DNA of 64,000 bases, taken from positions 1 through 64,000 of the forward strand of contig JABRWC010000118.1 of NCBI GenBank assembly GCA_039961675.1. Direction: 5' to 3'. The notes beneath the pieces are model-generated. The model did no database searches. It was given only the letters and a program-made list of their open reading frames with translations, and was not told the origin of the DNA. This stretch comes from JABRWC01 sp039961675. Its GTDB lineage: Bacteria; Planctomycetota; Phycisphaerae; UBA1845; Fen-1342. The translations under genes were made by a program, and so were the position numbers. Positions 19,632-29,000 of the stretch are shown piece after piece (the first letter of the stretch is position 1; every line of letters begins with the position of its first letter).

Positions 19632-20531
19632 ATGGCGAACATTCAACCGGTGAACACGACGTACGAACCGTTTAGCCGCGAGCCGGAATACGTGGAGCTG
19701 AACCGCGCGTTCATTGAGCGGCAGAATCTCGCGGGCGTGCGGCGCTTCCTGGACCTGGCGTGCGGGACGGGAACCGTAAGCGAGCACCTGCTGGCGGCGT
19801 CGCCGGGGGCGCATTTGAACGGCGTGGACTACGACCCGGTGCAGATCGAGCTGGCGACGGCCCACTTCCGCGAACAGGGTTACGAAGTGCGTAACGGTTT
19901 CGAGATCACGGACGACCGCCGCAATGGGAAGCCGGTTCTGGTTTTTGGCGTTAGCAGCGCGGACGACCTGCGGTTCCCGGACGCGACATTCGACTGCGTG
20001 ACGATCGCCAACGCGATCCACGTCATGCCCGATAAGGCGGCATTCGTCAAGGCGGCGGCGCGGGTCCTGAAACCGGGCGGCGTATTCGGGTTCAATTCGG
20101 TGTTTTACGCTGGCTCGTACCCCAAGGGCACCGAACGGCACACGTACGAATGGCTCAAGGAGGCGACGTTCTACATCGAGCGGAAGAACGAACGCTTGAA
20201 GGCCGCGGGCCGGCCTACGATTCGTAGGGCGCATGGGACGACGCGCGGCGCGTTTCAGAACCGCTGGTTCAACCCGCAGGAATGGTGCGAGCTGCTCGCG
20301 GGGGCCGGGCTCAAGGCTCACGACGTATTCGAGCGGACCGTGCTGATGGACGAGCGCTGCCTGGCGGCGGTGGGCGCGTACGGCGGGCTGGCGGAAGTCG
20401 TCATGAGCGGATACCCGGTCGCGGAGGCATCGGAAGCGCTTCAGGCGACCGCGGGCGTCGCGTTGCAGCGAACCGGGGTCGAGAAGCTGCCGCGGAACTG
20501 GCTGGAGGTCTGGGCAACGAAAGCGCGTTAG
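19632..20531 (+). CDS. Class I SAM-dependent methyltransferase
   Basis: A 299-aa cytoplasmic enzyme. Motif I is LDLACGTGTV at about residue 37, followed by the acidic ribose-binding residue in GVDYDP. The post-I region is FDCVTIANAIHVM, and the motif LKPGGVFGFNSV follows it. This order matches the Methyltransf_11/25 class acting on small molecules or lipids. Its start lies four bases after the propeller/methyltransferase stop, so the two are co-transcribed and probably coupled. A C- or O-methylation of the lipid product or its head group is the natural inference; the substrate cannot be read from the sequence. The long helical C-terminal extension (about residues 190-299) may be a substrate cap. 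Confidence 0.85.
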   Translation: MANIQPVNTTYEPFSREPEYVELNRAFIERQNLAGVRRFLDLACGTGTVSEHLLAASPGAHLNGVDYDPVQIELATAHFREQGYEVRNGFEITDDRRNGKPVLVFGVSSADDLRFPDATFDCVTIANAIHVMPDKAAFVKAAARVLKPGGVFGFNSVFYAGSYPKGTERHTYEWLKEATFYIERKNERLKAAGRPTIRRAHGTTRGAFQNRWFNPQEWCELLAGAGLKAHDVFERTVLMDERCLAAVGAYGGLAEVVMSGYPVAEASEALQATAGVALQRTGVEKLPRNWLEVWATKAR

Positions 20532-20560
20532 CGCCGATCGTTTGAGTTTCGCGACCCCAA

Positions 20561-20690
20561 GCGTCATTCCCGCGAAGGCGGGAATCCAGGTTCTGGACCC
20601 CCGCCTTTGCGGGGGCGACGGGCGTCTGGACCCCCGCCTTTGCGGGGGGTGGCGTGCGGGCGGCCCCGCTTCCGCGGGCGCGACAAGCAG
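20561..20690. repeat. Cluster of REP-like palindromes
   Basis: Four hairpins follow one another. ATTCCCGC-GAAG-GCGGGAAT is at 20567-20586. CCCCCGC-CTTT-GCGGGGG is at 20599-20616 and again at 20632-20649. A weaker CCCCGC-TTC-CGCGGG stands near 20665. The first matches the ATTCCCGCGAARGCGGGAAT repeat scattered in many GC-rich bacterial genomes. The cluster sits between two operon genes and could stabilise or attenuate the transcript. Confidence 0.8.
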
Positions 20691-20792
20691 CGTCGATCCG
20701 GGCGTCCGGCGAAACAGGAGTCGGGCCGTTCATGCGCCGAAACCGCACGGCGGCCCGAAATGGCGAACAGCGTTTTTGATGGGAGGTGACGC

Positions 20793-21083
20793 GTGGCATC
20801 GCAGGGAACTTCGGCTGGCGGCGTGCACGAGAAGATGATCGGCATCGTAAAGAACATGACGGCCGACTGGGACACGGGCTTCGATGGCGAGATTGGCAGC
20901 GGCACGCGCCTGATCGGCGATTTGGGCTTCGAGTCGATCGACGTGGTGCACCTGGTCGTGGCGATCGAGACCACGTTCGGCCGCAGCGACCTGCCGTTCG
21001 AGGATCTGCTAATGCGCGACGGCCGCTACGTGGACGAGCTGACGATCGGCGACGCCGTGACGTTCCTGGAGAAGCACCTATAG
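20793..21083 (+). CDS. Free-standing acyl carrier protein
   Basis: A 96-aa protein with a GTG start supported by a strong GGGAGGTG ribosome-binding sequence at 20781-20788. The carrier motif is DLGFESIDVVHL with the phosphopantetheine serine at residue 48. It differs from the three synthase ACPs (which read DSIKRV), so it is not a broken copy of them and probably has another job, such as loading, holding or transferring a starter or an amino-acid/head-group unit. It lies between a methyltransferase and a second phosphodiesterase-like gene in the same direction. The PPTase domain of the second synthase would be the obvious activating enzyme. Confidence 0.88.
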   Translation: MASQGTSAGGVHEKMIGIVKNMTADWDTGFDGEIGSGTRLIGDLGFESIDVVHLVVAIETTFGRSDLPFEDLLMRDGRYVDELTIGDAVTFLEKHL

Positions 21084-21098
21084 GGTCGGACTCGTGGC

Positions 21099-21150
21099 GT
21101 CGGACCTCCGTGTCCGACGAGCGAAGATCGCTCGGAGACCGGTCCCGCAA
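21099..21150. repeat. Dispersed repeat, copy 1
   Basis: GTCGGA-CCTCCGTG-TCCGAC (21099-21118) forms a 6-bp hairpin and is followed by GGAGACCGGTCCC (21133-21145). The same two blocks recur at 23683 and, in altered form, inside the helicase gene at 62012. Confidence 0.7.
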
Positions 21151-21233
21151 CAGCAGGTGCTGTGGCTTCGCCTTCGCAGCGACGACGCGGCGCGTCGAAC
21201 GCGCGTGAAGGACAGGACGTGCCGCGCACGAGC

Positions 21234-22838
21234 ATGAACGAGATGCGGATGAGCATGCATCGAACGATCCTCATCGGTCTGGACGGTGCCACATGGACCG
21301 TGCTCGACCCGCTCATGGCGGGCGGGCACATGCCCGCGCTGCGCGCCCTGGTCGGCGGCGGCGTCCGCGCCGACCTGCGCTCCACGCCGCACCCGCTTAC
21401 GCCGCCGGCGTGGACGACGCTGATGACCGGCGTGAACCCCGGCCGCCACGGCATTTTCGATTTTCTGAGGGCCGAGCGCCGCAAAGGCGGGGCGTTCTTC
21501 ACGCTGAACAACTACAACGACATCCGCGCCGAGACCATCTGGTCGATCGTGAGCCGCTCCGGCGGGCGCGTGGTGTCGGTGAATTTCCCGCTGATGGCGC
21601 CGCCGCCGGCGATCCACGGCGCTGTCGTACCGGGCATGCTCTCCTGGAAGCACCTGCGCGCAAACGTCCACCCGGCGCAGCTCTACGACGAGCTCAAGGC
21701 GCTGCCGGAGTTTGACGCGCGGGAGATCTCCTGGGACTTCGAGCACGAGAAGAAGGCGCTCCAGCACATCCCCGACGACGAGGCGGAGGAGTGGGTGCGC
21801 TGGCACATCCGCCGTGAACAGCACTGGTTCAAGATCGTTCAGCATGTCATGTCCCGCGAGCCGGCGGACTTGGTCGCCGTCATGTTTGACGGCGTCGACA
21901 AGCTCCAGCACGCCTGCTGGCGGTTCCTTGATCCGTGCCTCGCCGGGCGGTCGCCCAGCACCTTCGAGCAGCGCATGCACGCGCTGTGCCGCGAATATTT
22001 CGCCAAGCTCGACGGCTTCATCGCGCGCATCATCGAGATCGCCGGATCCGACGCGCGAATTTTCGTCGCCTCGGACCACGGCTTCGGCCCGACGGACACC
22101 GTGTTCCGCGTCAACAACTGGCTCCACGAGCGCGGCTGGCTGGCTTGGCCGAGCGAAGATGCGAACCTGCAAGGCGGCGTCCGCGCCGCGCACCACGTGC
22201 CGTTCGACATGGTCCACACCCGCGCCTACGCGCAGAGCGGCGCGACCAACGGCGTTCACATCCGGGTGAGCGAGGAGCCTGGCGACGGCGGCGTGCCGCC
22301 CGCGGAGTATGAGAGCTTCCGCGACCAGCTCGTGCGCGACCTGCGCGCCGTCCGCGACCCGGACACGGGCCAGGCGATCGTGAGGGACATCTTGAGGCGT
22401 GAGGATGTCTTCCCCGGTCCGCATATGCACCGCGCGCCGGACCTCACGCTGGTGCTGTTTGATCACGGCTTCGTCTCCGTGGTCCGCACCGACGAAGTCA
22501 TCTGGAAGCGCCCGAACGTCACCGGGACGCACTACCCCATCGGCGTGCTGGCGGCGACCGGACCGGGACTGCGGCGCGGGGCGCGCCTGGCCGAGCAGAA
22601 CATCCTCGACATGGCCCCGACGCTGCTGCACAGCCTCGGCCTGCCCGTGCCGGAAGACTTCGAAGGCCGCGTCATCGCCGACGTGTTCGATTCAAGCTGG
22701 CTCCGCGGCCACGCCGTGCACGCGGCGGGGCAAACCATGCAGGTTGCAGCGGAGCCGACCGCGCCCATCCCCGCTGAAGCGGCCGAGCAGGACGAGGAGA
22801 TCATGGATCGCCTGCGCGCCCTGGGATACGTGGAGTAG
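21234..22838 (+). CDS. Second alkaline-phosphatase-superfamily phosphodiesterase-like enzyme
   Basis: About 534 aa, clearly paralogous to the gene at 15325. It keeps LIGLDGATWTVLD, the nucleophile region TPPAWTTLMTG, VMFDGVDKLQH, VASDHGFGPTD and GTHYPIG, and it ends IMDRLRALGYVE. All metal ligands expected for the fold are present. There is no signal peptide, so a cytoplasmic role in processing the acyl/polyketide product is possible. Four in-frame ATGs (21234, 21243, 21249, 21255) compete for the start. I chose the first; the family match itself begins at the last. Two such enzymes in one operon suggest two different phospho-ester steps, or a heteromer. Confidence 0.83.
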   Translation: MNEMRMSMHRTILIGLDGATWTVLDPLMAGGHMPALRALVGGGVRADLRSTPHPLTPPAWTTLMTGVNPGRHGIFDFLRAERRKGGAFFTLNNYNDIRAETIWSIVSRSGGRVVSVNFPLMAPPPAIHGAVVPGMLSWKHLRANVHPAQLYDELKALPEFDAREISWDFEHEKKALQHIPDDEAEEWVRWHIRREQHWFKIVQHVMSREPADLVAVMFDGVDKLQHACWRFLDPCLAGRSPSTFEQRMHALCREYFAKLDGFIARIIEIAGSDARIFVASDHGFGPTDTVFRVNNWLHERGWLAWPSEDANLQGGVRAAHHVPFDMVHTRAYAQSGATNGVHIRVSEEPGDGGVPPAEYESFRDQLVRDLRAVRDPDTGQAIVRDILRREDVFPGPHMHRAPDLTLVLFDHGFVSVVRTDEVIWKRPNVTGTHYPIGVLAATGPGLRRGARLAEQNILDMAPTLLHSLGLPVPEDFEGRVIADVFDSSWLRGHAVHAAGQTMQVAAEPTAPIPAEAAEQDEEIMDRLRALGYVE

Positions 22839-22853
22839 CGAGGCGAGCGTGCC

Positions 22854-23681
22854 ATGAGCGTAACCGATGTGCGCAGATGCTTCTCGGGGCAGGTCGCGAT
22901 CGTCACCGGCGGCAGCGCCGGGATCGGCCGCGACGTCTGCACGCGCCTCGCAGCGCGCGGCGCGCGCCTCGCCATCGTCGGCCGCGACGCGGGCCGGCTG
23001 GAGCGGGCCCGGCAGGAGAGCATCGCCCGCGGCGCCGGCCCGGACGACGTGCTGACGCTCCGGCTCGACGTGCGCGACGAATCCGACATGGATGAAATGG
23101 CGGCGCGCTCCCGCGAGCGCTTCGGCCGCATTGACATCCTGGTGCACTCGGCAGGCATGCTGCGACCCGCGGGCGCGGGGCTGATGCGGCTCGACCAGAC
23201 GCCGCCGGAGATCTGGGACGAGGTCGTCCGCACGAACCTGCGCGGCACGTACCTGGCGAACCGCGCGGTGCTGCCGGCGATGATCGAACAGCGCGCGGGC
23301 GACATTCTGAATCTGTCCTCGAAGTCCGGTCGCCGCGGGCTGGCCTTCGACGGACCGTATTGCGCCAGCAAGTTCGGCGTGATCGGACTGACGGAAGCGA
23401 TCGCGGAGGAAGTGAAGTCATTCGGCGTGCGCGTGCAGGTGCTGTGTCCGGGGACGTTCGAGACCGGCGTGTGGGGACAGGCGGGGCCGCTGCCGCGGCC
23501 GGGCAATCTGCCGCCGTCGTCGCGCGTCGCGGACGCGATCGTGTTTCTGCTCAGCCTGCCGCGCGACGCGTGCATTCCGTCGCCCGATGTTGAGCCGGTG
23601 TGTTCGCTGGCCGAGACCGGTTGGCGCGGCGGCGCGCGTGGCGGCGGACGCAGCGGCGGGCGCGTGGAAATCGCGCCGTAG
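22854..23681 (+). CDS. Short-chain dehydrogenase/reductase (FabG-like)
   Basis: A 275-aa NAD(P)-dependent reductase. The Rossmann motif TGGSAGIG is at residues 18-25, followed by the NSA-equivalent HSAG and a catalytic set of Ser155/156, Tyr169 and Lys173 (PYCASKFGVIGLT). It follows the second phosphodiesterase gene by 15 bases. The family reduces ketones, commonly 3-oxoacyl-ACP. In this operon it may complete the beta-carbon processing or reduce a keto group on the finished lipid. It is about 45 percent alike by eye to the next SDR and probably arose by duplication. Confidence 0.88.
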   Translation: MSVTDVRRCFSGQVAIVTGGSAGIGRDVCTRLAARGARLAIVGRDAGRLERARQESIARGAGPDDVLTLRLDVRDESDMDEMAARSRERFGRIDILVHSAGMLRPAGAGLMRLDQTPPEIWDEVVRTNLRGTYLANRAVLPAMIEQRAGDILNLSSKSGRRGLAFDGPYCASKFGVIGLTEAIAEEVKSFGVRVQVLCPGTFETGVWGQAGPLPRPGNLPPSSRVADAIVFLLSLPRDACIPSPDVEPVCSLAETGWRGGARGGGRSGGRVEIAP

Positions 23682-23682
23682 C

Positions 23683-23735
23683 GTCGGACCTCCGTGCCCG
23701 ACGAAATCGGACCGGTCCGAGACCGGTCCCCCGAC
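23683..23735. repeat. Dispersed repeat, copy 2
   Basis: Starting two bases after the SDR stop, GTCGGACCTCCGTGCCCGAC is followed by a nested ACCGGT element and GAGACCGGTCCCCC. This is the same composite as at 21099. Confidence 0.7.
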
Positions 23736-23766
23736 GCCGTGACCGAATGCGAAACAGGAGCAACGT

Positions 23767-24585
23767 GTGAGTGAAGGACACGACAACGTCCGCGGCCCGC
23801 TCGACGGTCAGGTTGTGATCGTCACCGGCGGCGCGGGCGGCATCGGCACGGCCGTCTGCGAGGCCGTCGCGCGCGCCGGCGGCAGCGTCGTGGTCGCCGA
23901 CGTGAGCCAGCAGCGATGCCAATCGATCGTCTCGCGGCTCGACGAGCTATCGCCCCCGGGCGGCCGCGGCCACCTGTCGGTCGCTCTCGACGTCCGCGAT
24001 GAAAACCAGAACGCGGCCACGGTGCAGGAAACGCTCGCCCGCTTCGGCCGCATCGACGCGCTGGTCGCCTGCGCCGGAATCCTGCGCGGCCGAGGCCAGC
24101 CGCCCAAGCCCATTGTCGAGATCGGTCCGGACGAGTGGGACGACGTGATCGACATCAACCTGAAGGGCGTCTATCTCAGCAATCGCGCCGTGCTGCCCAC
24201 GATGATCGCGCAGCGCAGCGGGAACATCATCAACGTATCCAGCGTACAGGGGCTCGTGGGCCGCGCGTTCGACGGGCCGTACTGCGCGTCCAAGTTCGGC
24301 GTCATCGGCCTCACGCAGGCCGTCGCGGAGGAGGTCAAGAGCTACGGCGTGAAGGCCCAGGCGATCATGCCGCACGCCGTCGATACGCCGATGTGGGACC
24401 AGAACGGCCCGGTGCCCAAGCCGAGCTTCGCCCTGCCGCCGGAGCGCATCGCCGACCTGGTCCTGTTCATGCTGACGCAGCCGGCGGACACGGTGCTCAG
24501 CGGCGTGATGATCGCCCCGCTGGGCGCACGGAAGCGCAAGAAGGCCGCGGGCGAGGCGGAGTTTTCCGCCGGGGTGAAGGCGTAG
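23767..24585 (+). CDS. Second short-chain dehydrogenase/reductase
   Basis: A 272-aa SDR with a GTG start preceded by AGGAG at 23756. TGGAGGIG occupies residues 20-27, NVSSVQG supplies the catalytic serine near 158-159, and PYCASK gives Tyr172/Lys176. It shares the unusual FDGPYCASKFGVIGLT block with the preceding SDR. It is the last gene that clearly belongs to the lipid operon; the inverted CACAGAG element begins at its stop codon. It is probably a 3-oxoacyl or secondary-alcohol reductase. Confidence 0.88.
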   Translation: MSEGHDNVRGPLDGQVVIVTGGAGGIGTAVCEAVARAGGSVVVADVSQQRCQSIVSRLDELSPPGGRGHLSVALDVRDENQNAATVQETLARFGRIDALVACAGILRGRGQPPKPIVEIGPDEWDDVIDINLKGVYLSNRAVLPTMIAQRSGNIINVSSVQGLVGRAFDGPYCASKFGVIGLTQAVAEEVKSYGVKAQAIMPHAVDTPMWDQNGPVPKPSFALPPERIADLVLFMLTQPADTVLSGVMIAPLGARKRKKAAGEAEFSAGVKA

Positions 24586-24657
24586 AACCACCGAGACACA
24601 GAGGCACAGAGGCACAGAGACACCGAGACACAGAGACACAGAGGCACGCAGAAGAGA
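24586..24657 (+). repeat. CACAGAGGCACAGAG repeat, left arm
   Basis: The segment begins directly after the SDR stop with GAACCACCGAGACACAGAGG-type sequence and consists of imperfect copies of ACACAGAGGC. It pairs in inverted orientation with 24903-24937. Such AC/AG-rich direct repeats are seen next to genes in several planctomycete and deltaproteobacterial genomes. Confidence 0.75.
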
Positions 24658-24902
24658 GTCGGAAATGCTCCATTGTTCAGTGGGTTCACCGAATCGCCGG
24701 CGACGCGCTGCGCGTGCGCGAAATGACGCCGCAACGGCGGAGTCGGGGTGCGCACGCCGAGCGGGCGATACGCCGATTTCGGCCGGGGTTGCGGCGTCGA
24801 ATCGGGAGGAGCCTGGCGCGCGACGCCGGACGGCGTCGCGGCGCGCCCGCAATCCACTTTCGCGTTGCACTGAGAGCCGCGCGGCAAGCGCAGTATCCCC
24901 TC
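24658..24902. other. Non-coding segment between the inverted repeat arms
   Basis: About 245 bases between the two CACAGAG arms. Reading frames through it are rich in arginine and match nothing I recognise. It contains short palindromic stretches such as GCGCGACGCCGGACGGCGTCGCGGCGCG. It may be the interior of a small non-autonomous element or a spacer fixed between two repeat insertions. Confidence 0.4.
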
Positions 24903-24937
24903 CAGTCTCTGTGCCTCTGTGCCTCTGTGGTTCAATT
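24903..24937 (-). repeat. CACAGAGGCACAGAG repeat, right arm (inverted)
   Basis: CTCTGTGCCTCTGTGCCTCTGTGGTTC is the reverse complement of the left arm at 24586, including its GAACCAC end. It overlaps the probable N-terminus of the next gene. Confidence 0.75.
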
Positions 24938-25930
24938 CCCCGCCGCGCGCACGTGCTGCTCGGACTTGTGCTGGCGCTGGCCGGCTGCGGCCGCGCGGCC
25001 GCGCAGTTGCCCAAGAACGCCAACGAAGCCAGCGACCGGGAGCACTTCCTACAGCACGAGGGTCGCGAGCGCCGCTATCTGGTGCACGCGCCCGCCGGCT
25101 GGGACGGCAAGTCGCCGCTGCCGGTGGTCCTCGCATTTCACGGCGGCGGCGGCCGGGCCGAGCTTCAGCGGACGCAGAGCGGGCTGAACGCCACATCCGA
25201 CCGGCACAAGTTCATCGTCGTCTACCCGGACGGCACCGGACGCTCGGTGAAGCGCCTGCTTCGCCGCGAAGAGGTGGACGTACTCACGTGGAACGCGGGG
25301 CGCTGCTGCGGATCGGCCGTCAAGGAGAACGTGGACGACGTGGGTTTCATCCGCGCCCTGCTCGACGCGCTGCCCAAGCAGTATGCCGTTGACACGAACC
25401 GCATCTACGCCACGGGCATGAGCAACGGGGCGATGATGGCTCACCGCGTCGGGGTGGAGCTGGCGGATCGCATCGCGGCCATCGCGCCGGTCGCCGGCGC
25501 GATCATGATCGACGGACCCGAGCCGGTGCGCCCGGTCCCGATCCTGTACTTCCACGGCCTGAAAGACCCGAGTGCCAAGTACGAAGGCGGCCCTGGCCGT
25601 CTGGACAAGACGGTGCATCGCTCCGTTGCCGAGACGATCGCCTGGTGGGTGCGCGCCAACCACTGCGAGTCTCAGTCGGTCGAGACGCGCAAGGAAACCG
25701 ATTGCATCGTCGAGCGGTACGAGCCGGCAGGCGCCGGCGGCGCGCCGGTGGTCCTGGTCAAGCTGCCCGAAGGCGGACACACCTGGCCGGGCGGCGTGGA
25801 CGTCACGAAACACCTGGGAACCGGGCCGCTGATCGCCACGGTCAGCGCCAACGAAATGATGTGGGAGTTCTTCTCGAAGCACCCGCTTCACGATGGGAAG
25901 CCGCCGGCTTCCCGCCCGGGCAAGCCGTAG
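24911..25930 (+). CDS. LpqC/PHB-depolymerase-type esterase lipoprotein
   Basis: About 339 aa, alpha/beta hydrolase of the polyhydroxybutyrate depolymerase/feruloyl esterase group (COG3509-like). It has the oxyanion segment FHGGGG, the nucleophile GMSNGAMM, an acid in FHGLKD and the terminal histidine in EGGHTWPGG; paired cysteines lie in RCCG and near HCE. LVLALAGC is a lipobox, so the enzyme is probably anchored outside the cytoplasm. The start is uncertain. A GTG at 24953 gives a very short signal without basic residues. A GTG at 24911, used here, adds IPRRAH but lies within the inverted repeat, so the repeat may supply the start codon. No good ribosome-binding site precedes either. It is paralogous to the gene at 30698. 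Confidence 0.82.
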   Translation: MPLCLCGSIPRRAHVLLGLVLALAGCGRAAAQLPKNANEASDREHFLQHEGRERRYLVHAPAGWDGKSPLPVVLAFHGGGGRAELQRTQSGLNATSDRHKFIVVYPDGTGRSVKRLLRREEVDVLTWNAGRCCGSAVKENVDDVGFIRALLDALPKQYAVDTNRIYATGMSNGAMMAHRVGVELADRIAAIAPVAGAIMIDGPEPVRPVPILYFHGLKDPSAKYEGGPGRLDKTVHRSVAETIAWWVRANHCESQSVETRKETDCIVERYEPAGAGGAPVVLVKLPEGGHTWPGGVDVTKHLGTGPLIATVSANEMMWEFFSKHPLHDGKPPASRPGKP

Positions 25931-26048
25931 AAGGGACGGCTTCGCCCGGCATGTGCGGAAACGGACTACGACGCGCCGCCGTTCGGCAGGCGCAGGGGAC
26001 GGGAACGCCGCGGACGGCTCTGCGCGGTCTGCGGCGGGAGGGGTTCGG

Positions 26049-29000
26049 ATGATGGCGGACCGAGTGATTCGAGTATCGGTCATGACTTTCGCGGCGGCGC
26101 GCGGGCTGCGCGTGTCGGTTCCAGTCCTGTTGGTGTGCATTCTCGCCGCGTTGCCGGCGCCGGCGGCGATCATCGCCGGCACGGTCTGGAAAGATGCGGA
26201 CCGCAGCGGCACGCGCGACGCGGGCGAGCCTGGCCTCGCGGGCGCCACGATTTACCACGACGCGAACCTCAACGGCCGTTACGACGCCGGCGAGCCGACG
26301 GCGATGACCAACGCCGATGGGGCGTATGCGTTCACCGGGCTGGCAGCCGGACGTTATTTTCTCGCCTCGCTGCCGCAGGCGCGCGTGCTGCCGACGGCCC
26401 CGCGGGAGCCGGCGCTCGTGCCGCCGGTGTTCATCATCACGCGCGGCGGGCCGCGGGTGTTCTCGTGCGACGACTTGAACAACGACGGCTACCTCGACAT
26501 CGTGACGAGCAACAACTTCGAGCGCAGCGTCTCGGTGGCGATCAGCGGGGCGGGGGGAACGTACGGTCCGGCCACGCATTACGAGGTCGGCGCCTCGCCG
26601 CGCTTCGTGCTCGTGGAGGACTTCAACCACGACGGCTGGCGCGACCTGGCCGTCACCAACCAGCACGGCGACAGCGTCTCCGTGCTGATGAACAACGGGG
26701 ACGGCACGTTTGCGCCGCAAGTAACCTATCCGTGTGATGACGAGACGTTCATGATCGCCAAGGGCGACCTGAACGAGGACGGCGACGTCGACCTGGCGGT
26801 GATCAACCAGTTTGGGAACAACCTCACGATCCTGCTCGGCAACGGCGACGGGACCTTCTACACGTCCGAAACGATCTGGCTCGGCTACTGGCCGCACGAT
26901 GTCGTCGTCCAGGACATCGACCAGGACGGGCACCTCGACATCGCCACGGCGAATTTCCTCGTGCGTTCCGTCGCGTTGCTATGGGGCCACGGCGACGGGA
27001 CGTTCGAGCCGAACCAGTACCTGGCCGTGGGCGATCGCCCGCTGCACACGCGGATCGCCGACCTGGACAAGGACGGCGCGCTCGACCTGGTCGTCGAGAA
27101 CCGATTCTCGAACAACGTCATGGTGATGTACGGCAACGGCGACCGCACCTTCACCGACCCGGCCGTCTATCCCTCCGGCGAGCAGACGCACGACGCGGCG
27201 CTCGTCGACGTCAACCTCGACTCGTGGCTGGACATCGTCGTCGTCGGCTACATGAGCAACGACGTCACGATCTACCTCAACACCGGCCAGCGCGACTTCT
27301 CGCTCAAGGGCATTTACCCGGTCGGCGGCGTCGCGCCGCTGTTCGCCATGCCGCTCGACCTGGACCAGGACGGCGACCCCGACCTGGTCGTCAACAACTA
27401 CGAGAGCGACGACGTCACGACGCTCATCAACGACGGAGCGGGCGCCTTCTCGCCGGGACCGTCCTACCCGATCGGGCAGGACCCGCGCTCGATGGTCCTG
27501 GCCGACCTCGACAACAACGGGCATACCGACATCGTCACGGCCGCGATGTTCGACTACCGCGTGGGCATCATCTACAACGCCTTCGGCCGGCGCATCGTGC
27601 CGGTCGGCGCGTCGAGCGTCGTGGGCGGCGCCGACTTCGGCGCGTACGAATCCTCCGCGCAGGGCGAGCCTGCCGGCGGCGGCAACCGCTTCAAGCTGCG
27701 CATCGGCGAAGGCTCGCACAAGAACGTGGCCCGCGTCGCTGCGGCGCAGGTCAGCACGTGGCCGCTGAAGCTGTTCCGCACGAGCGGCGCCGAGTCGCGG
27801 CACGTTTCGCTCGACGCGGTCGTGGTCGACGGCGATCCTGCGCTCTGGGACGTGCAGCTCGCCGAGCGCGCCGTGCTGCTCGGTCCGGCGCCCACAGTCT
27901 CGCGCGCCGACGCGAATGAGCCGGGCGTGCTCAAGAACCGGCCCGGCGACGGCGCCGTGGACGACGCGGACCTGGCGATTCTCGAATCCTGTTTCACCGG
28001 CCCGGGACAGTTCGTCCCGCCGGAGAGCTTCGAAACCTGCCTGCAACTCGATCTCGACGGCGACCTGGACATCGACGACAACGACCGCGACGCGCTGCTG
28101 GCCGACTGGACCGGTCCGGTCATCACGCCCTGGGCGCGCCAGGTCGAGCTTCGCGTCACGCCGCGGGCCGGCGCGCCGGCGGGTTCCAGCGTCCGCGTGC
28201 AGATCCTGGCGACCGACACCGACAGCGGCGAGACGCACTCCGTTTTTGCTTACGTCACCCGCAACTTCTACGATCCCGGCATCTCGCCCATTCAGCGCGT
28301 CGACTGGACCGTCGAGCGCAGCTCCAAGGTCATCCTCGCGCGCAAGCAGCGCTTCGACCTGGTGGTGTACAACCGCGGCGCCGCGGCCGACACGATCGAA
28401 GTGAGCGTGGACCCGGTATCGGGGTTTGCGTTCGAAATCCGCGACGCGATCACGCTCCAGCCGCGCACGACCTACGCCATGGCCGCCGCGCCCGACGGCG
28501 CGACGTTCCCCGAGAGCGTCAGCCCCTTCTACATCGAGGTGACCGCGCCGGCGAACTGGCCGTTCGGAAGCACCGCGACCTTCCGCGTCAACGCCCGGAG
28601 CGTCAACGGCGGCATGACCAACGGCATCGACCTCGAAGTCGTCAAGGGCGGACCATTGTGGGCACCCTCGGATCTCCGGCTGGAAGAGGGGCGGCGGCAC
28701 AATGTCCAGCCCGGCGCCGACGCCAGCTTCGGCTTCCAACTCGTCAATCCGCTGCCGACGCAGCGCACGCTGACGCTCACCGCCGTCGCGCTGCCGCCCG
28801 CCGACGTGGACGAGGACGGCGACGTGGACGGCGACGACCTGTCCGCGTTCGCCGCCTGCATGGACGGTCCGGACCTGGACGCCGCCTGTCAGCCGGACGC
28901 GCTGTCGCGACTCGATCTCGACGGCGACGGCGACGTGGATGTCGCCGACTTCGCGACGCTGAGCAGCGCGCAACCGATCGGCACGATGACCTTCGCCGCC

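Noticed and set aside
24925..24945. GGTTCAATTCC, resembling a tRNA T-arm
   Set aside because: It is part of the inverted CACAGAG repeat and no acceptor, D or anticodon stem can be built around it.
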